Source: Cytidiella melzeri
Lineage: Eukaryota > Basidiomycota > Agaricomycetes > Polyporales > Irpicaceae
Length of the DNA stretch: 64,000 bases
Assembly (NCBI GenBank): GCA_022592445.1
Contig: JABYQR010000112.1
Location: 54,689-118,688 of the forward strand
Direction of reading: 5' to 3'
The notes under the pieces are model-generated. The model did not search any database, was not told where the DNA came from, and saw only the letters and a program-made list of their open reading frames with translations. Shown here piece after piece: positions 35,342-44,693 of the stretch (the first letter of the stretch is position 1; the number at the start of each line of letters is the position of its first letter). Both the position numbers and the translations under genes were made by a program.

Positions 35342-37008
35342 CTACGTCACAGTGTCGTCGTTTCTCCTCATACTCGGCGACGCAGAGTCAAAATACGGTC
35401 TCTCTCCGATACCGACAACACGGTTACCCTGTCGGTTGTCTGTATAGTCGTTCCTACAAGGGATTGTCAGTACCCCCAAAGTACATTCTCCGGGAAAGAA
35501 AGAAAGAAAAAAAGGACGAACGTAGCGGTATGAAACGTCGCCCTATTATCCCAAATCGCGACATCGTCGACACTCCACCTGTACCGAACCTGCAAATCGT
35601 GGTTCTCGGCGACGTGCCGAAAGAGAAAGTCGAGGAGGTTGTCAGATTCTTCTGGGTGCAGCTCGACGATGCGTTTGGTGAACCTATCGACGGAATTTTT
35701 TGAACACCAATCAATTAATCAGCCCAGGCTCAGGGGAAATTGCAAACGTACGAACGGTTGACAAAGAGAGATCTGTACCCTGTTATTGGGTGAGTGCGGA
35801 TGACTGGGCTGGGTGGGTTGAAAAGAGAGATGTGAGTATGACGGGAAGCGTTGGAATCCATCGCAATTAGCAAAAAAATTAATACGAACTGGATGGCCCG
35901 TAGGTCTTCACTGTTGTTTGCTGGGTTCCCTCTATCTTTCTGGATAGGAACACCGAGCTGTTTCGCCGTCTTGCGTCGTTGAGAATATTATGGTAAGTGC
36001 TACGTAAAGAGGGAAACGAGAAGTTGCTCACCGCGTGGAAGACATTGCCGTCGTGTTCGGCGGTCAGGCCTTCGAGGAATCGTTTCAGCGCAGGGGAAAG
36101 ACGGTCGTATGCTTCGTAACCGCTTGCCCACTACAAAAGGGGGGGGGGGGGGGGGGGAGGGGAGGGGGGCAAAAAAAAAGTCGAACATTGAAACATTTTT
36201 GAGAGATGCAAATACTGCAAGGGGTTACAGAAAGGACGAACGTACGAGAGTATCTCCGCCGACTGCCAAAGGGGAAGGATTTTCAGTCCATTTGGAAACC
36301 GTGACGGTAAAGAGTGGTTTGTTTGTGTGATAGGACATTACCTTTTGGTAAAGTATGCATTTTCAAGATCTGCCAGTGGAGCATTCATTTGTTTGTTTTG
36401 TTTTCAAGGTGGTGTAAAGCTAACAATTCAGAATGATGAACAAAACTTACAGTGTAATCCGAAGGGAAAGGTTCAAAGGTGATATCCGAGTGCCAGCCGT
36501 TGCTCGCACGAGTGTTTCGCACCACACTCGCACGTGCTATACCTCTACCAAAATACGTCAATACCAATACCAATACCAACCAGAGCACCGTGCTCTCATT
36601 AACAAAAAAAACAAAAACAGGAAAAAAGACGCACTGCATAGAAGAGATGACTTGCACATCCGTCGCACCCAATTCAGGAGTCCCGTCCGACACTGGATGC
36701 TTGTGCAAACCCGACTCTACAGGCCTCCCCGTCAACTGACCCATCCTCACACAAAGCAACCTCTGCTCGTCCAAACTGATACTCTGCTTCTTAAAAAACA
36801 CGACTCCTCTGTAAGAAACAAGCCGGGCGAGGTCTCGGATGAGCTCGTCAGAGTTTGGAGAGGAGAGTAGGGTAGTGGTGATTTGTGTGTGTTCCGAGGA
36901 GGAGGGGAAAGATGTACCGATGTGGGTCGTTTCGTCGATTGGACCGAACTCTTTGAGAGAGTTTGCATAGTGGGAGGAGGAGGAGGAGGTCTGGGCGGCG
37001 ATGACCAT
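35342..37008 (-). CDS. TauD/TfdA-type 2-oxoglutarate-dependent dioxygenase
   Basis: An Fe(II)/2-oxoglutarate oxygenase; members release sulfite from taurine or other sulfonates, or hydroxylate related acids. Exons on the minus strand: 36635-37008, 36451-36544, 36342-36369 (28 nt), 36246-36262 (17 nt), 36032-36130, 35890-35969, 35752-35808, 35522-35683 and 35342-35453. They join in phase to 340 codons, a normal family length. The iron triad is complete: His143 and Asp145 in NGWHSDITFE, and His301 in DNRATFHTAT. Further landmarks are VGGDTLWASGYEAYD, AIHPVIRTHPITGYRSLFVN, AENHDLQVRYRW and the C-terminal VVGIGERPYFD with the candidate oxoglutarate-binding Arg. The N-terminus has no targeting signal. 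One intron holds a very long C-tract on the coding strand. Substrate is not determinable. Confidence 0.93.
36139..36169. repeat. Homopolymer G tract (C on the coding strand)
   Basis: A G run of roughly 19 bases followed by further short G runs, inside an intron of the TauD-like gene just upstream of the 3' splice site at 36131. On the transcript it is an extreme pyrimidine tract. Confidence 0.85.
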
Positions 37009-39151
37009 GGTTTGGTTGGATGTCTTGGTACTGGTTTGAGAGGAGTGGAGTATGTGGGTTGCGGTTGACGGTGCGTTCTCGCTTTAGGGAACAGGGAACA
37101 ACCGTGGCCATGGAGAGATGAAACTCCACATATAATGATCGCTCTTAGAGGGATCTTGGTTGTAGAGATGTCTTGAAGAATGCACCAAAGCCGCGGGAGA
37201 CGTCCCAAGCGTATACATAGTATCAAAGCGCAATACTCGTTGCAACGGTCCGATGATTCCTAGCCGCGAAGGCGAACGAAGAGTGAGATCAAACCGCTTT
37301 ATCGCACAAGTGTAAGCAACCATACCTCGGAAATGACTTGCATCAACCTTGTATAACAGCTCGGAGGGCTCCAGGTGCATGTCGTCTGCACGTTCGTTAA
37401 GCTGTCTCGTCGAAAAATGCACACAGAGTTGCCCCAAACTGAGCAACACCGCACGAAGGCAACCTCCTTCCTTGAAGTTACGCGACTGAAACGCGAGCCC
37501 GTGTTGCCTGTGCTACTCAGGCTGTAGTAACGGCATATCGGAATGGGGAGAGACGGTCCAGAAGCTCCGGGGTCCCATGATCATGATGCTCGTCGTGAGA
37601 CAGAAAAAAAGCTGTTGCACAGTTGGGACGTCTATGTCTATATACCTACCACATAGTACGTACTAGTAAGTACAAAGTGAGGTTCAACGGGCAAGATCCT
37701 TGCTGTGCTGGTTTCCAGGATGTTGCTTCGCTGCCCCCCCCGAGTCCGCAAAGGGTTCATACTCATACAGCATACAGCAAGCAAGCACGCTCAGAAAAAT
37801 AGAACTGAACTGAACGTACCGGGTGAGAGGGGGGCAGCACCACAAACTTTGATGTGCTGCAAGGTGTATTGTCACTGGGTACGATTTGGCAGACCGTTCA
37901 TGTCCATAGGGGATGGAATGCGTACCACGCAAGGGAGGTAACTTTGACGAGCGTACTACGCGCAGATGCAACGACTTGATGTATGAGCAGGTCAATCAAC
38001 ATGCCTTACAATCGCCCCCTACATACTGTATGACTGCTGCGGTTTTATGTACACAGTACACCAACGCACGCCCGGGTAAGTAAATTATATAATTGCAAAG
38101 TTTCTGTGACACGATCAAGTGGAGAATGATCGGGGAACTCAAAGCTAAAAAGACTCGCGCTTCGCAGGGTGAGGAATTTGTCATTATGTAAGCTCTCCTG
38201 TCTTTCCAGGGAGGGAATTCTTTGGACCGTACTTTACCTCGCTTTCACAACGTGCCCTCGCGTCGATAGAGAGCAGCCTAAAAAAAAGGGGGAACAGGCT
38301 GACTCGCGGAGGGCAGCAGGCTGTTCCAGGTGTGGAAGCACTCTTTTCCTTCCTCCGCTGGCTCGCTCGTTCGCAGTAAGTAAGTACCTACGGGCGGGGA
38401 GGTTAGCGTGCTGTAGCGACAGTATGGAATGATGAGGTACAACAACAACTTTTTGGCACGAGAACAGACGAATAATAATGCTGTCGTTATTGACAACGAC
38501 AACATCTTCATATAATAGTATTAAGTGGACTCACATTTACTTAGTAGCTACCGATACGTTACTCGAAACTTCGAGTCAGCTGGGTCTGTATTTCGAACCG
38601 TATACTGTGCAAGGACTGTTCGGACCTGCTGCGGCTCCCAGAGTCGGAGCAGATTGCCAACGTCCCTTCAGCGCGCCGTCCACGCGGGGGCTGCAAAGCG
38701 AAGAGTGCGGCCGTATTCATACTTGCCGTTATCGGCTCATTGTTATGTATTGAAAACACGGACCTACTTTTATTCTCCCCTTTGATGGGAATGTTCGCCA
38801 CTGAGTACTGAAGTGGCACCGGTATTCGACAATCGCGTGGCGTTGACAGGCAACAACAACTGTACCCGGGACCCTGGGTTATCAAAAAGTCCTCCAAGTC
38901 CACCCATGGGAAGGCCACGCCCCTTCTTCCATCAGCGGATGCAAATCTGCCAATTACCAATAACCAATACCCGAAAGGGAGTCGTGCTCATAACGCAGAG
39001 AAGTATTCCCACGGTCATACATACACAACTATGTACGTCCGAATGGATGGATGGAGAGTGAGTGAGTGAGTGAGTGAGTGAGTATGTGTGTCGAGTGGCG
39101 ACGGTAGAAAAAAAAGAAACGACAAGGGCTTAGTTCAACAAAGATGCTTTC
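37009..39151. other. Intergenic region upstream of the TauD-like gene
   Basis: It contains the TauD-like promoter and about 2 kb of sequence without a recognisable gene; frames reach at most 133 codons. The copia element below inserted at its right end, within pyrimidine-rich sequence. Confidence 0.5.
39056..39083 (+). repeat. (GTGA)n microsatellite
   Basis: About seven tandem GTGA units, some 70 bp left of the copia 5' LTR. Confidence 0.9.
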
Positions 39152-39585
39152 TGTTGAAATATCCCGCGCCTCCGTTGCGCCCATTGATTATACTTCCGTT
39201 AGGCTGTGTTTGTTTTTCTCTTTCGTTTCCTCCGCATGTACAGGTACATCCCTTCTTACATGTTTCGTATCGTAACGTAGCTACAGTATCGCTTCCCAAA
39301 AGACCGCTTATATACAAGCCTTCTCTAGTTCGAGCGCCTCAGAGTCTTTGACCTATACTCTGAGGTGTAGGTACTTTACCGAACTATCTACTTCTCTCAT
39401 GTACTCATAAACATCCTGTAGTTGACACGTCGTGTCTATAGGTAAATACAAGAGAGTCTTTGACCTATACTCTGAGGTTTGACACGTCGTGTCTATAGGT
39501 CATTAACGCGAGCTCTCCGATTGGCCCGTACGAGCCCAGCGCTGTTGACGCTTTGCGCCACAAAGTTCACGCCCGAACTTCTTCA
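39152..39585 (+). repeat. Copia 5' LTR
   Basis: TG...CA termini. It carries a TATA-like motif (CTTATATACAAG, near 39308). A hairpin-forming unit with a 9-bp stem (CCTCAGAGT / ACTCTGAGG) follows, then a palindromic unit containing GACACGTCGTGTC. The core of the hairpin unit (AGAGTCTTTGACCTATACTC) and the palindromic unit each occur twice in the right half. The promoter and RNA start should lie here. Confidence 0.95.
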
Positions 39586-39599
39586 GGTTATGAGCCCCG
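39586..39599 (+). other. Primer-binding site, internal (half) initiator-tRNA type
   Basis: GGTTATGAGCCCCG directly follows the LTR. Its first 12 bases are the reverse complement of the anticodon stem-loop of initiator methionine tRNA (GGGCTCATAACC). This is the primer mode known from Drosophila copia and yeast Ty5, where a cleaved tRNA half primes minus-strand synthesis. Confidence 0.8.
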
Positions 39600-39638
39600 A
39601 GAGGCTCTAATCCTCTCGAGATTTCCGGAACCAATCGT

Positions 39639-42600
39639 ATGTCTGCGGACAACTCAGCGTACCCTCGTTTACCGTGCTACGGGTTACACCACTACTACGA
39701 CAAACTCGACGTCTGTGATAGGCATCGAGACCCTACCGACCCGGACAACCTTTGGGAGGCTTGCCAAACCTCTCCGTGTCCGAACCGTCACAATCGCGTC
39801 GCCAGAACCTCCCTCGTTTCTAACTGGCACGCCGACACCGACCCTAGTCAAATCCCTCGCATACAACGTAACGCCACCGCGTCGACACCAGTCGTACTAG
39901 GAGGGCGCCCGAACTCTAGCAGCCAGGCACCCGCACCGCACTCAGGCACTAGCCAACAGCAGCCACAAACGTCAAACCCGCCACCCTTACCCCTAACTCA
40001 GCCACCAACGCCCACCGTCCCTACCCGCAGCATGGCTTCCGGCATCTTCAAAGCTTTCGCCAACGTGCCGAAGCTGCAGTCCGATGGCTCGAACTACCAG
40101 ATATGGTCCGAGCGCACCACAATTGTGGCCATGGGATGCGGGGTTGGCGACTATCTTGCGCAGGCTGCGCCAGCTGCCAACGCCGACGAGAAGAACGCTC
40201 TGCGAGCTGCGCTTATGAACAAGCTGCCGGACTCCATCTTCCTCACTGTCAAGTCGAAGACCGAGCCACACGATGTTATGGCGGCCCTGAAAGCCCGTTT
40301 TGGCATGAGTACTGCCATCACTCAGGCTTCCTCCCTCGAACGGCTCTACACCATCAAGTGCGCCGACGGGAAGAAAATCCAGTCGCACCTGGACGACCTC
40401 ATTCACGTCAGGGACAAACTCGCCGAGCAGCACGTAAGCGTCACCGACGAGAACTTCCTCTCCGCTATCATCTCGTCTATACCCTCTGGCTACAAGGCTG
40501 TAGTGGTCGCCTACGAGAACTCTATTCGCGTTTACAACTCGACCGTAGCCGCTGCTGCGCAGAAGAAATTAGACCCGAGCGAGCTCATAAACTTGCTCAG
40601 GATTGAGGCGCAATCTCGCGCCGTGTCTGCCGCACCTAACTCGAGCAGCCGCCCCAAGAGAGAGGAGTCAGCGAATTCGGCGCCAAATGCCCGGAAGGGG
40701 AACTCGCGGCCTGGAGGCCGTGGCCGTGGCCATGGTCGTGGCAACGGACGCGCGAACTCCTCGCGAGGTGACACGAAGAAAGACTCTTCGTCGTCCAAAC
40801 ACGCAGACGTCACCTGCTACCGGTGTGGGGGAAAAGGCCATAAGGTACCCCAGTGCCCGTCCTCTCCCAGTGTCAAGAAAGGCACTGAGCGCGCGAACGC
40901 AGCGGACAAGCCGAAAGCTGTCGCGAAATCCGCGGAGACTGCGACTGAGGCCCATCACACGGATATTGACGAGGCTTGGAGCGCCATTCGCTGGGCCGAA
41001 CAGCCCACCGCCGAAATCGACTGCTCCGAGCTTGTGGATTCTGACTGCCCCTTTGCTGGCGCGATGATTTCCGAGGTCCCGAACAACGCATCTCACGCCG
41101 TCGAAATCTACGACTCCGGTGCAACGAGCCATATGACGCCCTACCTCGATCTTCTAGAGAACTATCGCGAGATCTCCTCTCGCCCCATCCGCGCCGCAAA
41201 TTCGCAACTTTTCAAAGCCATAGGCATGGGCGATATGCGCGTCACCGCGCCAAACGGGAAGGCCACCACGACTTATCGCTTAAAAGACGTGCTGTATGCA
41301 CCGTCGATGTCGTCCACTCTTGTTTCGCTCGGGAGGCTGGACGACGCTGGCCTCCACGTATCCATATGGAACGGATCCTGTCAACTACGACGAGGACTTC
41401 GCGGCCCAACCATTGCTATCATACCTAAAGTCGACGGTCTTTATCGCGTCACACACGGCGACCAGGCGCTTAACGTTTCCGCACCAGCGATATCTCTTTA
41501 CGAGTTGCACAAAAGGCTGGGTCATGTATCCTATGCTTACTTGAAGCGCATGCTGCGTGACGGGACCATCGCGGGTGTCCACGTCGACCCTGCCAAGTTG
41601 GAGGAGGTCGAGTGCGACCCATGCCTCCGAGCAAAGGCGACGCGAAAGCCCATTGCTGCCGTTCGCTCGTCGCAACGCGCTAAAGACTTTGGCGACCTCA
41701 TCCACATGGATCTTTGGGGTCCGGCCACTGTACAGACCGTCAACCACGCGTCATACACCTTCACCATGTTGGACGACGCTACCTCATGGCTCGAATCGCC
41801 CACGCTCAAGTCCAAAGACGAGGCCTTTGCCAAGTACGTCACCTACGACACCGCTCTCGAGACCCAGTTTGGCGTCAGGATCAAGTGTGCGCACTCCGAT
41901 CGCGGCGGTGAGTTTTTGTCAGACAGCATGACAGCTTACATGGACCTTCGCGGCACTCGTCGCAAGCTCACTGTCCATGACACTCCCGAGCACAACGGTG
42001 CTGCAGAGCGCTGTCATAGGACCATCCTAAACGCCGTTCGCGCAATGCTGCGCGCCGCTGGTCTTCCTCGCACGATGTGGGGATTCGCCCACGCCTACGC
42101 GGTTTACTTGTTCAACCGGACCGCTCGTCGCGCTGTGGACTTCAAGACCCCCTTCGAGATGCGTTTCAGAAAGGTCCCGGACGTCAGCGATTTGCGCTCC
42201 TTCGGCGCGATCTGCTACGTGCGCAAGCACGCCGTCACACCTAAGTTGGACGACCGAGCTGAGGAAGGCAGGTGGCTAGGACCTGACGTTTCGTCAAACG
42301 GCTATTGGGTTTATTGGCCTACGACGAGACGTGCGACCGTGGAGCGCAACATCGTGTTTTCAGAACGCGAGACTCCTCTCGTTGAGGGGGAGTTGCAAGA
42401 TATCGACCTTGAGCATGTCAACGAGAAGATTCCCGACTCCATCACTCCAGTCCCACTCGCCACACCTCTACGCCTCGACGACACCGTTGAAATTCCATCA
42501 GATGTTGTCGCACCTTCTACATCCGTCGAATCTACGCTTGGTAAGCGAAACCGGATGCCCTCTCAGAAAATAAGGGACATCCTCGACGGCAAGGCCATTA

Positions 42601-44252
42601 CTGGAGACGAACTTGACGAGTCTGAGGAGACTCTCACCGCGAACTTGGTCCACGCAATGTCAGACGTGGCATCTGCTGATCCCAGAACCCTTGCGGAGGC
42701 GATGAAGCGACCCAATTGGCCAGCGATCAAGGCATCCATGGAGGATGAAATCTCACGACTAGAAGCTCGAAATTCTTGGTCTTACGTCGATCCTCCTCCT
42801 GGCGCAAATGTAATCAACTGCAAATGGGTCTTTCGCACAAAACGGGATGAGCACGGCAACGAGACCGCGCAGAGATCCCGGCTGGTAGCACGCGGCGACA
42901 CTCAAGTTCACGGAGTAGACTATCAGGCCGACGACACGTTCGCCCCCGTAGCCAAGATGTCTTCCGTAAGGTCCATTCTTGCGTTGGGAGCCAAAGCTGG
43001 ATACGAGCTCGACCAAGTCGACGTAAAATCCGCGTACCTCTACGGACGACTCGAAGAAGACGAGGTTATCTTCATGAAACCTCCTCCCGGTATCTCGCTC
43101 AAAGGCATCAAGCCTGGACAAGTTCTCAGGTTACAGGCGTGTCTCTACGGACTGAAGCAGGCCGGCAGACGTTGGGCCAAAACGCTGCGCCAACACATGG
43201 AGGACATAGGACTCACTCGCTCACAGCACGACCACGCAGTGTATTACCGCCACCTGCCTGACGGCCATGTGATTGTCGTGTTCGTACATGTGGACGACAT
43301 GACTCTCGTCACGCCAGATCCGAAGCGCACCGGCATGCTAAAACAGAAGATCTCTGCACGAGTCGACATTGTTGACTCTGGACCTATCAAATGGATGCTC
43401 GGCATCGAACTACACAGGAATCGAGACGCACGCACCATCACCATGTCTCAGGGATCGTATGTCGATCAGATCCTCGAGCGGTACGGGTTCTCAGACATCA
43501 AGCCTCTCGCTCTTCCAATTGATCCAAATGTCATCCTGTCCAAAGACCAGTCACCTTCCACTCCATCCGAGATTGCTGCCATGCGAGACAAGCCCTATCG
43601 CGAGGCTCTCGGCGCGCTCATGTATATTTCTGTCGCAACACGTCCTGACATTACTTACGCCGTCTGCCAGCTCGCACGATTTGGCGAAAACCCCGGTATC
43701 GCTCACTGGACTGCAGTCAAACGCGTCTACGCTTACCTCAAAAGGACTCGAGACTTACGTCTCACTCTCGGCGGAACGGACGACACCTCGTTGCTCGGGT
43801 ATTCCGACACCGATGGCATGTCCAACGAGGACCGCCACGCCATCTCGGGATACGTGTTCCTGATTGGAGGCGCAGTGTCTTGGTCCTCGAAACGTCAAGA
43901 AATCGTCTCCCTCTCGACTACCGAAGCCGAGTACGTGGCCCTCACTCACGCTACAAAAGAGGCTATTTGGCTACGCAATTTCCTCACGGAGGTCTATCGC
44001 ACGCCACCTCACCCTGTCGAACTTCGCGGCGACAATCAGGGTTCTATCGCCCTCGCTCGCGACGACAAGTTTCACGCACGCACGAAGCACATTGACATCC
44101 GCTTCCACTTCATTCGATATGCTATTGAAGAACAAAAAGTCAGGCTCGTCTACTGCCCCACCGAGGACATGACGGCCGACATCCTTACGAAGGCGCTCCC
44201 TTCTATGAAAGCCAAGCACTTCGCCGCGTCCATGGGACTTGCGCAGGCTTGA
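39639..44252 (+). CDS. Copia Gag-Pol polyprotein with N-terminal Cys/His module
   Basis: One uninterrupted frame of 1537 codons. Residues 11-50 form a Cys/His module (C13, H18, C42, C47), followed by a Pro/Ser/Gln-rich linker. The usual gag start (MASGIFKAFANVPKLQSDG) is only at residue 132. A zinc knuckle CYRCGGKGHKVPQC starts at C393 after a Gly/Arg-rich stretch. The protease active site is DSGAT at D492. Integrase has the HHCC module (LHKRLGHVSY ... CDPC) and catalytic D691, D754 and E790, which are exactly 35 residues apart for the last pair. Reverse transcriptase has VHVDD with D1219/D1220. RNase H shows GYSDTDG, STTEAEYVAL and DNQGS. No stop or frameshift separates Gag from Pol, so their ratio must be set by another mechanism such as processing or splicing. 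Confidence 0.97.
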   Translation: MSADNSAYPRLPCYGLHHYYDKLDVCDRHRDPTDPDNLWEACQTSPCPNRHNRVARTSLVSNWHADTDPSQIPRIQRNATASTPVVLGGRPNSSSQAPAPHSGTSQQQPQTSNPPPLPLTQPPTPTVPTRSMASGIFKAFANVPKLQSDGSNYQIWSERTTIVAMGCGVGDYLAQAAPAANADEKNALRAALMNKLPDSIFLTVKSKTEPHDVMAALKARFGMSTAITQASSLERLYTIKCADGKKIQSHLDDLIHVRDKLAEQHVSVTDENFLSAIISSIPSGYKAVVVAYENSIRVYNSTVAAAAQKKLDPSELINLLRIEAQSRAVSAAPNSSSRPKREESANSAPNARKGNSRPGGRGRGHGRGNGRANSSRGDTKKDSSSSKHADVTCYRCGGKGHKVPQCPSSPSVKKGTERANAADKPKAVAKSAETATEAHHTDIDEAWSAIRWAEQPTAEIDCSELVDSDCPFAGAMISEVPNNASHAVEIYDSGATSHMTPYLDLLENYREISSRPIRAANSQLFKAIGMGDMRVTAPNGKATTTYRLKDVLYAPSMSSTLVSLGRLDDAGLHVSIWNGSCQLRRGLRGPTIAIIPKVDGLYRVTHGDQALNVSAPAISLYELHKRLGHVSYAYLKRMLRDGTIAGVHVDPAKLEEVECDPCLRAKATRKPIAAVRSSQRAKDFGDLIHMDLWGPATVQTVNHASYTFTMLDDATSWLESPTLKSKDEAFAKYVTYDTALETQFGVRIKCAHSDRGGEFLSDSMTAYMDLRGTRRKLTVHDTPEHNGAAERCHRTILNAVRAMLRAAGLPRTMWGFAHAYAVYLFNRTARRAVDFKTPFEMRFRKVPDVSDLRSFGAICYVRKHAVTPKLDDRAEEGRWLGPDVSSNGYWVYWPTTRRATVERNIVFSERETPLVEGELQDIDLEHVNEKIPDSITPVPLATPLRLDDTVEIPSDVVAPSTSVESTLGKRNRMPSQKIRDILDGKAITGDELDESEETLTANLVHAMSDVASADPRTLAEAMKRPNWPAIKASMEDEISRLEARNSWSYVDPPPGANVINCKWVFRTKRDEHGNETAQRSRLVARGDTQVHGVDYQADDTFAPVAKMSSVRSILALGAKAGYELDQVDVKSAYLYGRLEEDEVIFMKPPPGISLKGIKPGQVLRLQACLYGLKQAGRRWAKTLRQHMEDIGLTRSQHDHAVYYRHLPDGHVIVVFVHVDDMTLVTPDPKRTGMLKQKISARVDIVDSGPIKWMLGIELHRNRDARTITMSQGSYVDQILERYGFSDIKPLALPIDPNVILSKDQSPSTPSEIAAMRDKPYREALGALMYISVATRPDITYAVCQLARFGENPGIAHWTAVKRVYAYLKRTRDLRLTLGGTDDTSLLGYSDTDGMSNEDRHAISGYVFLIGGAVSWSSKRQEIVSLSTTEAEYVALTHATKEAIWLRNFLTEVYRTPPHPVELRGDNQGSIALARDDKFHARTKHIDIRFHFIRYAIEEQKVRLVYCPTEDMTADILTKALPSMKAKHFAASMGLAQA

Positions 44253-44259
44253 GGGGGAG

Positions 44260-44693
44260 TGTTGAAATATCCCGCGCCTCCGTTGCGCCCATTGATTATA
44301 CTTCCGTTAGGCTGTGTTTGTTTTTCTCTTTCGTTTCCTCCGCATGTACAGGTACATCCCTTCTTACATGTTTCGTATCGTAACGTAGCTACAGTATCGC
44401 TTCCCAAAAGACCGCTTATATACAAGCCTTCTCTAGTTCGAGCGCCTCAGAGTCTTTGACCTATACTCTGAGGTGTAGGTACTTTACCGAACTATCTACT
44501 TCTCTCATGTACTCATAAACATCCTGTAGTTGACACGTCGTGTCTATAGGTAAATACAAGAGAGTCTTTGACCTATACTCTGAGGTTTGACACGTCGTGT
44601 CTATAGGTCATTAACGCGAGCTCTCCGATTGGCCCGTACGAGCCCAGCGCTGTTGACGCTTTGCGCCACAAAGTTCACGCCCGAACTTCTTCA
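44260..44693 (+). repeat. Copia 3' LTR
   Basis: Reads identical to the 5' LTR over 434 bp and is followed by the second copy of the CTTTC duplication. Confidence 0.95.

Larger units (their letters stand above)
39152..44693 (+). mobile_element. Full-length Ty1/copia LTR retrotransposon, apparently intact and young
   Basis: 5542 bp: 5' LTR 39152-39585, primer-binding site, one Gag-Pol frame, polypurine tract GAGGGGGAG (44251-44259) and 3' LTR 44260-44693. Both LTRs are 434 bp, start TGTTGAAATA, end CTTCTTCA, and read identical base for base. The target-site duplication CTTTC is perfect (39147-39151 and 44694-44698). Gene order protease-integrase-reverse transcriptase-RNase H defines the copia superfamily. 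Identical LTRs, an exact duplication and an unbroken frame indicate very recent insertion; the element may still be active. Confidence 0.97.
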
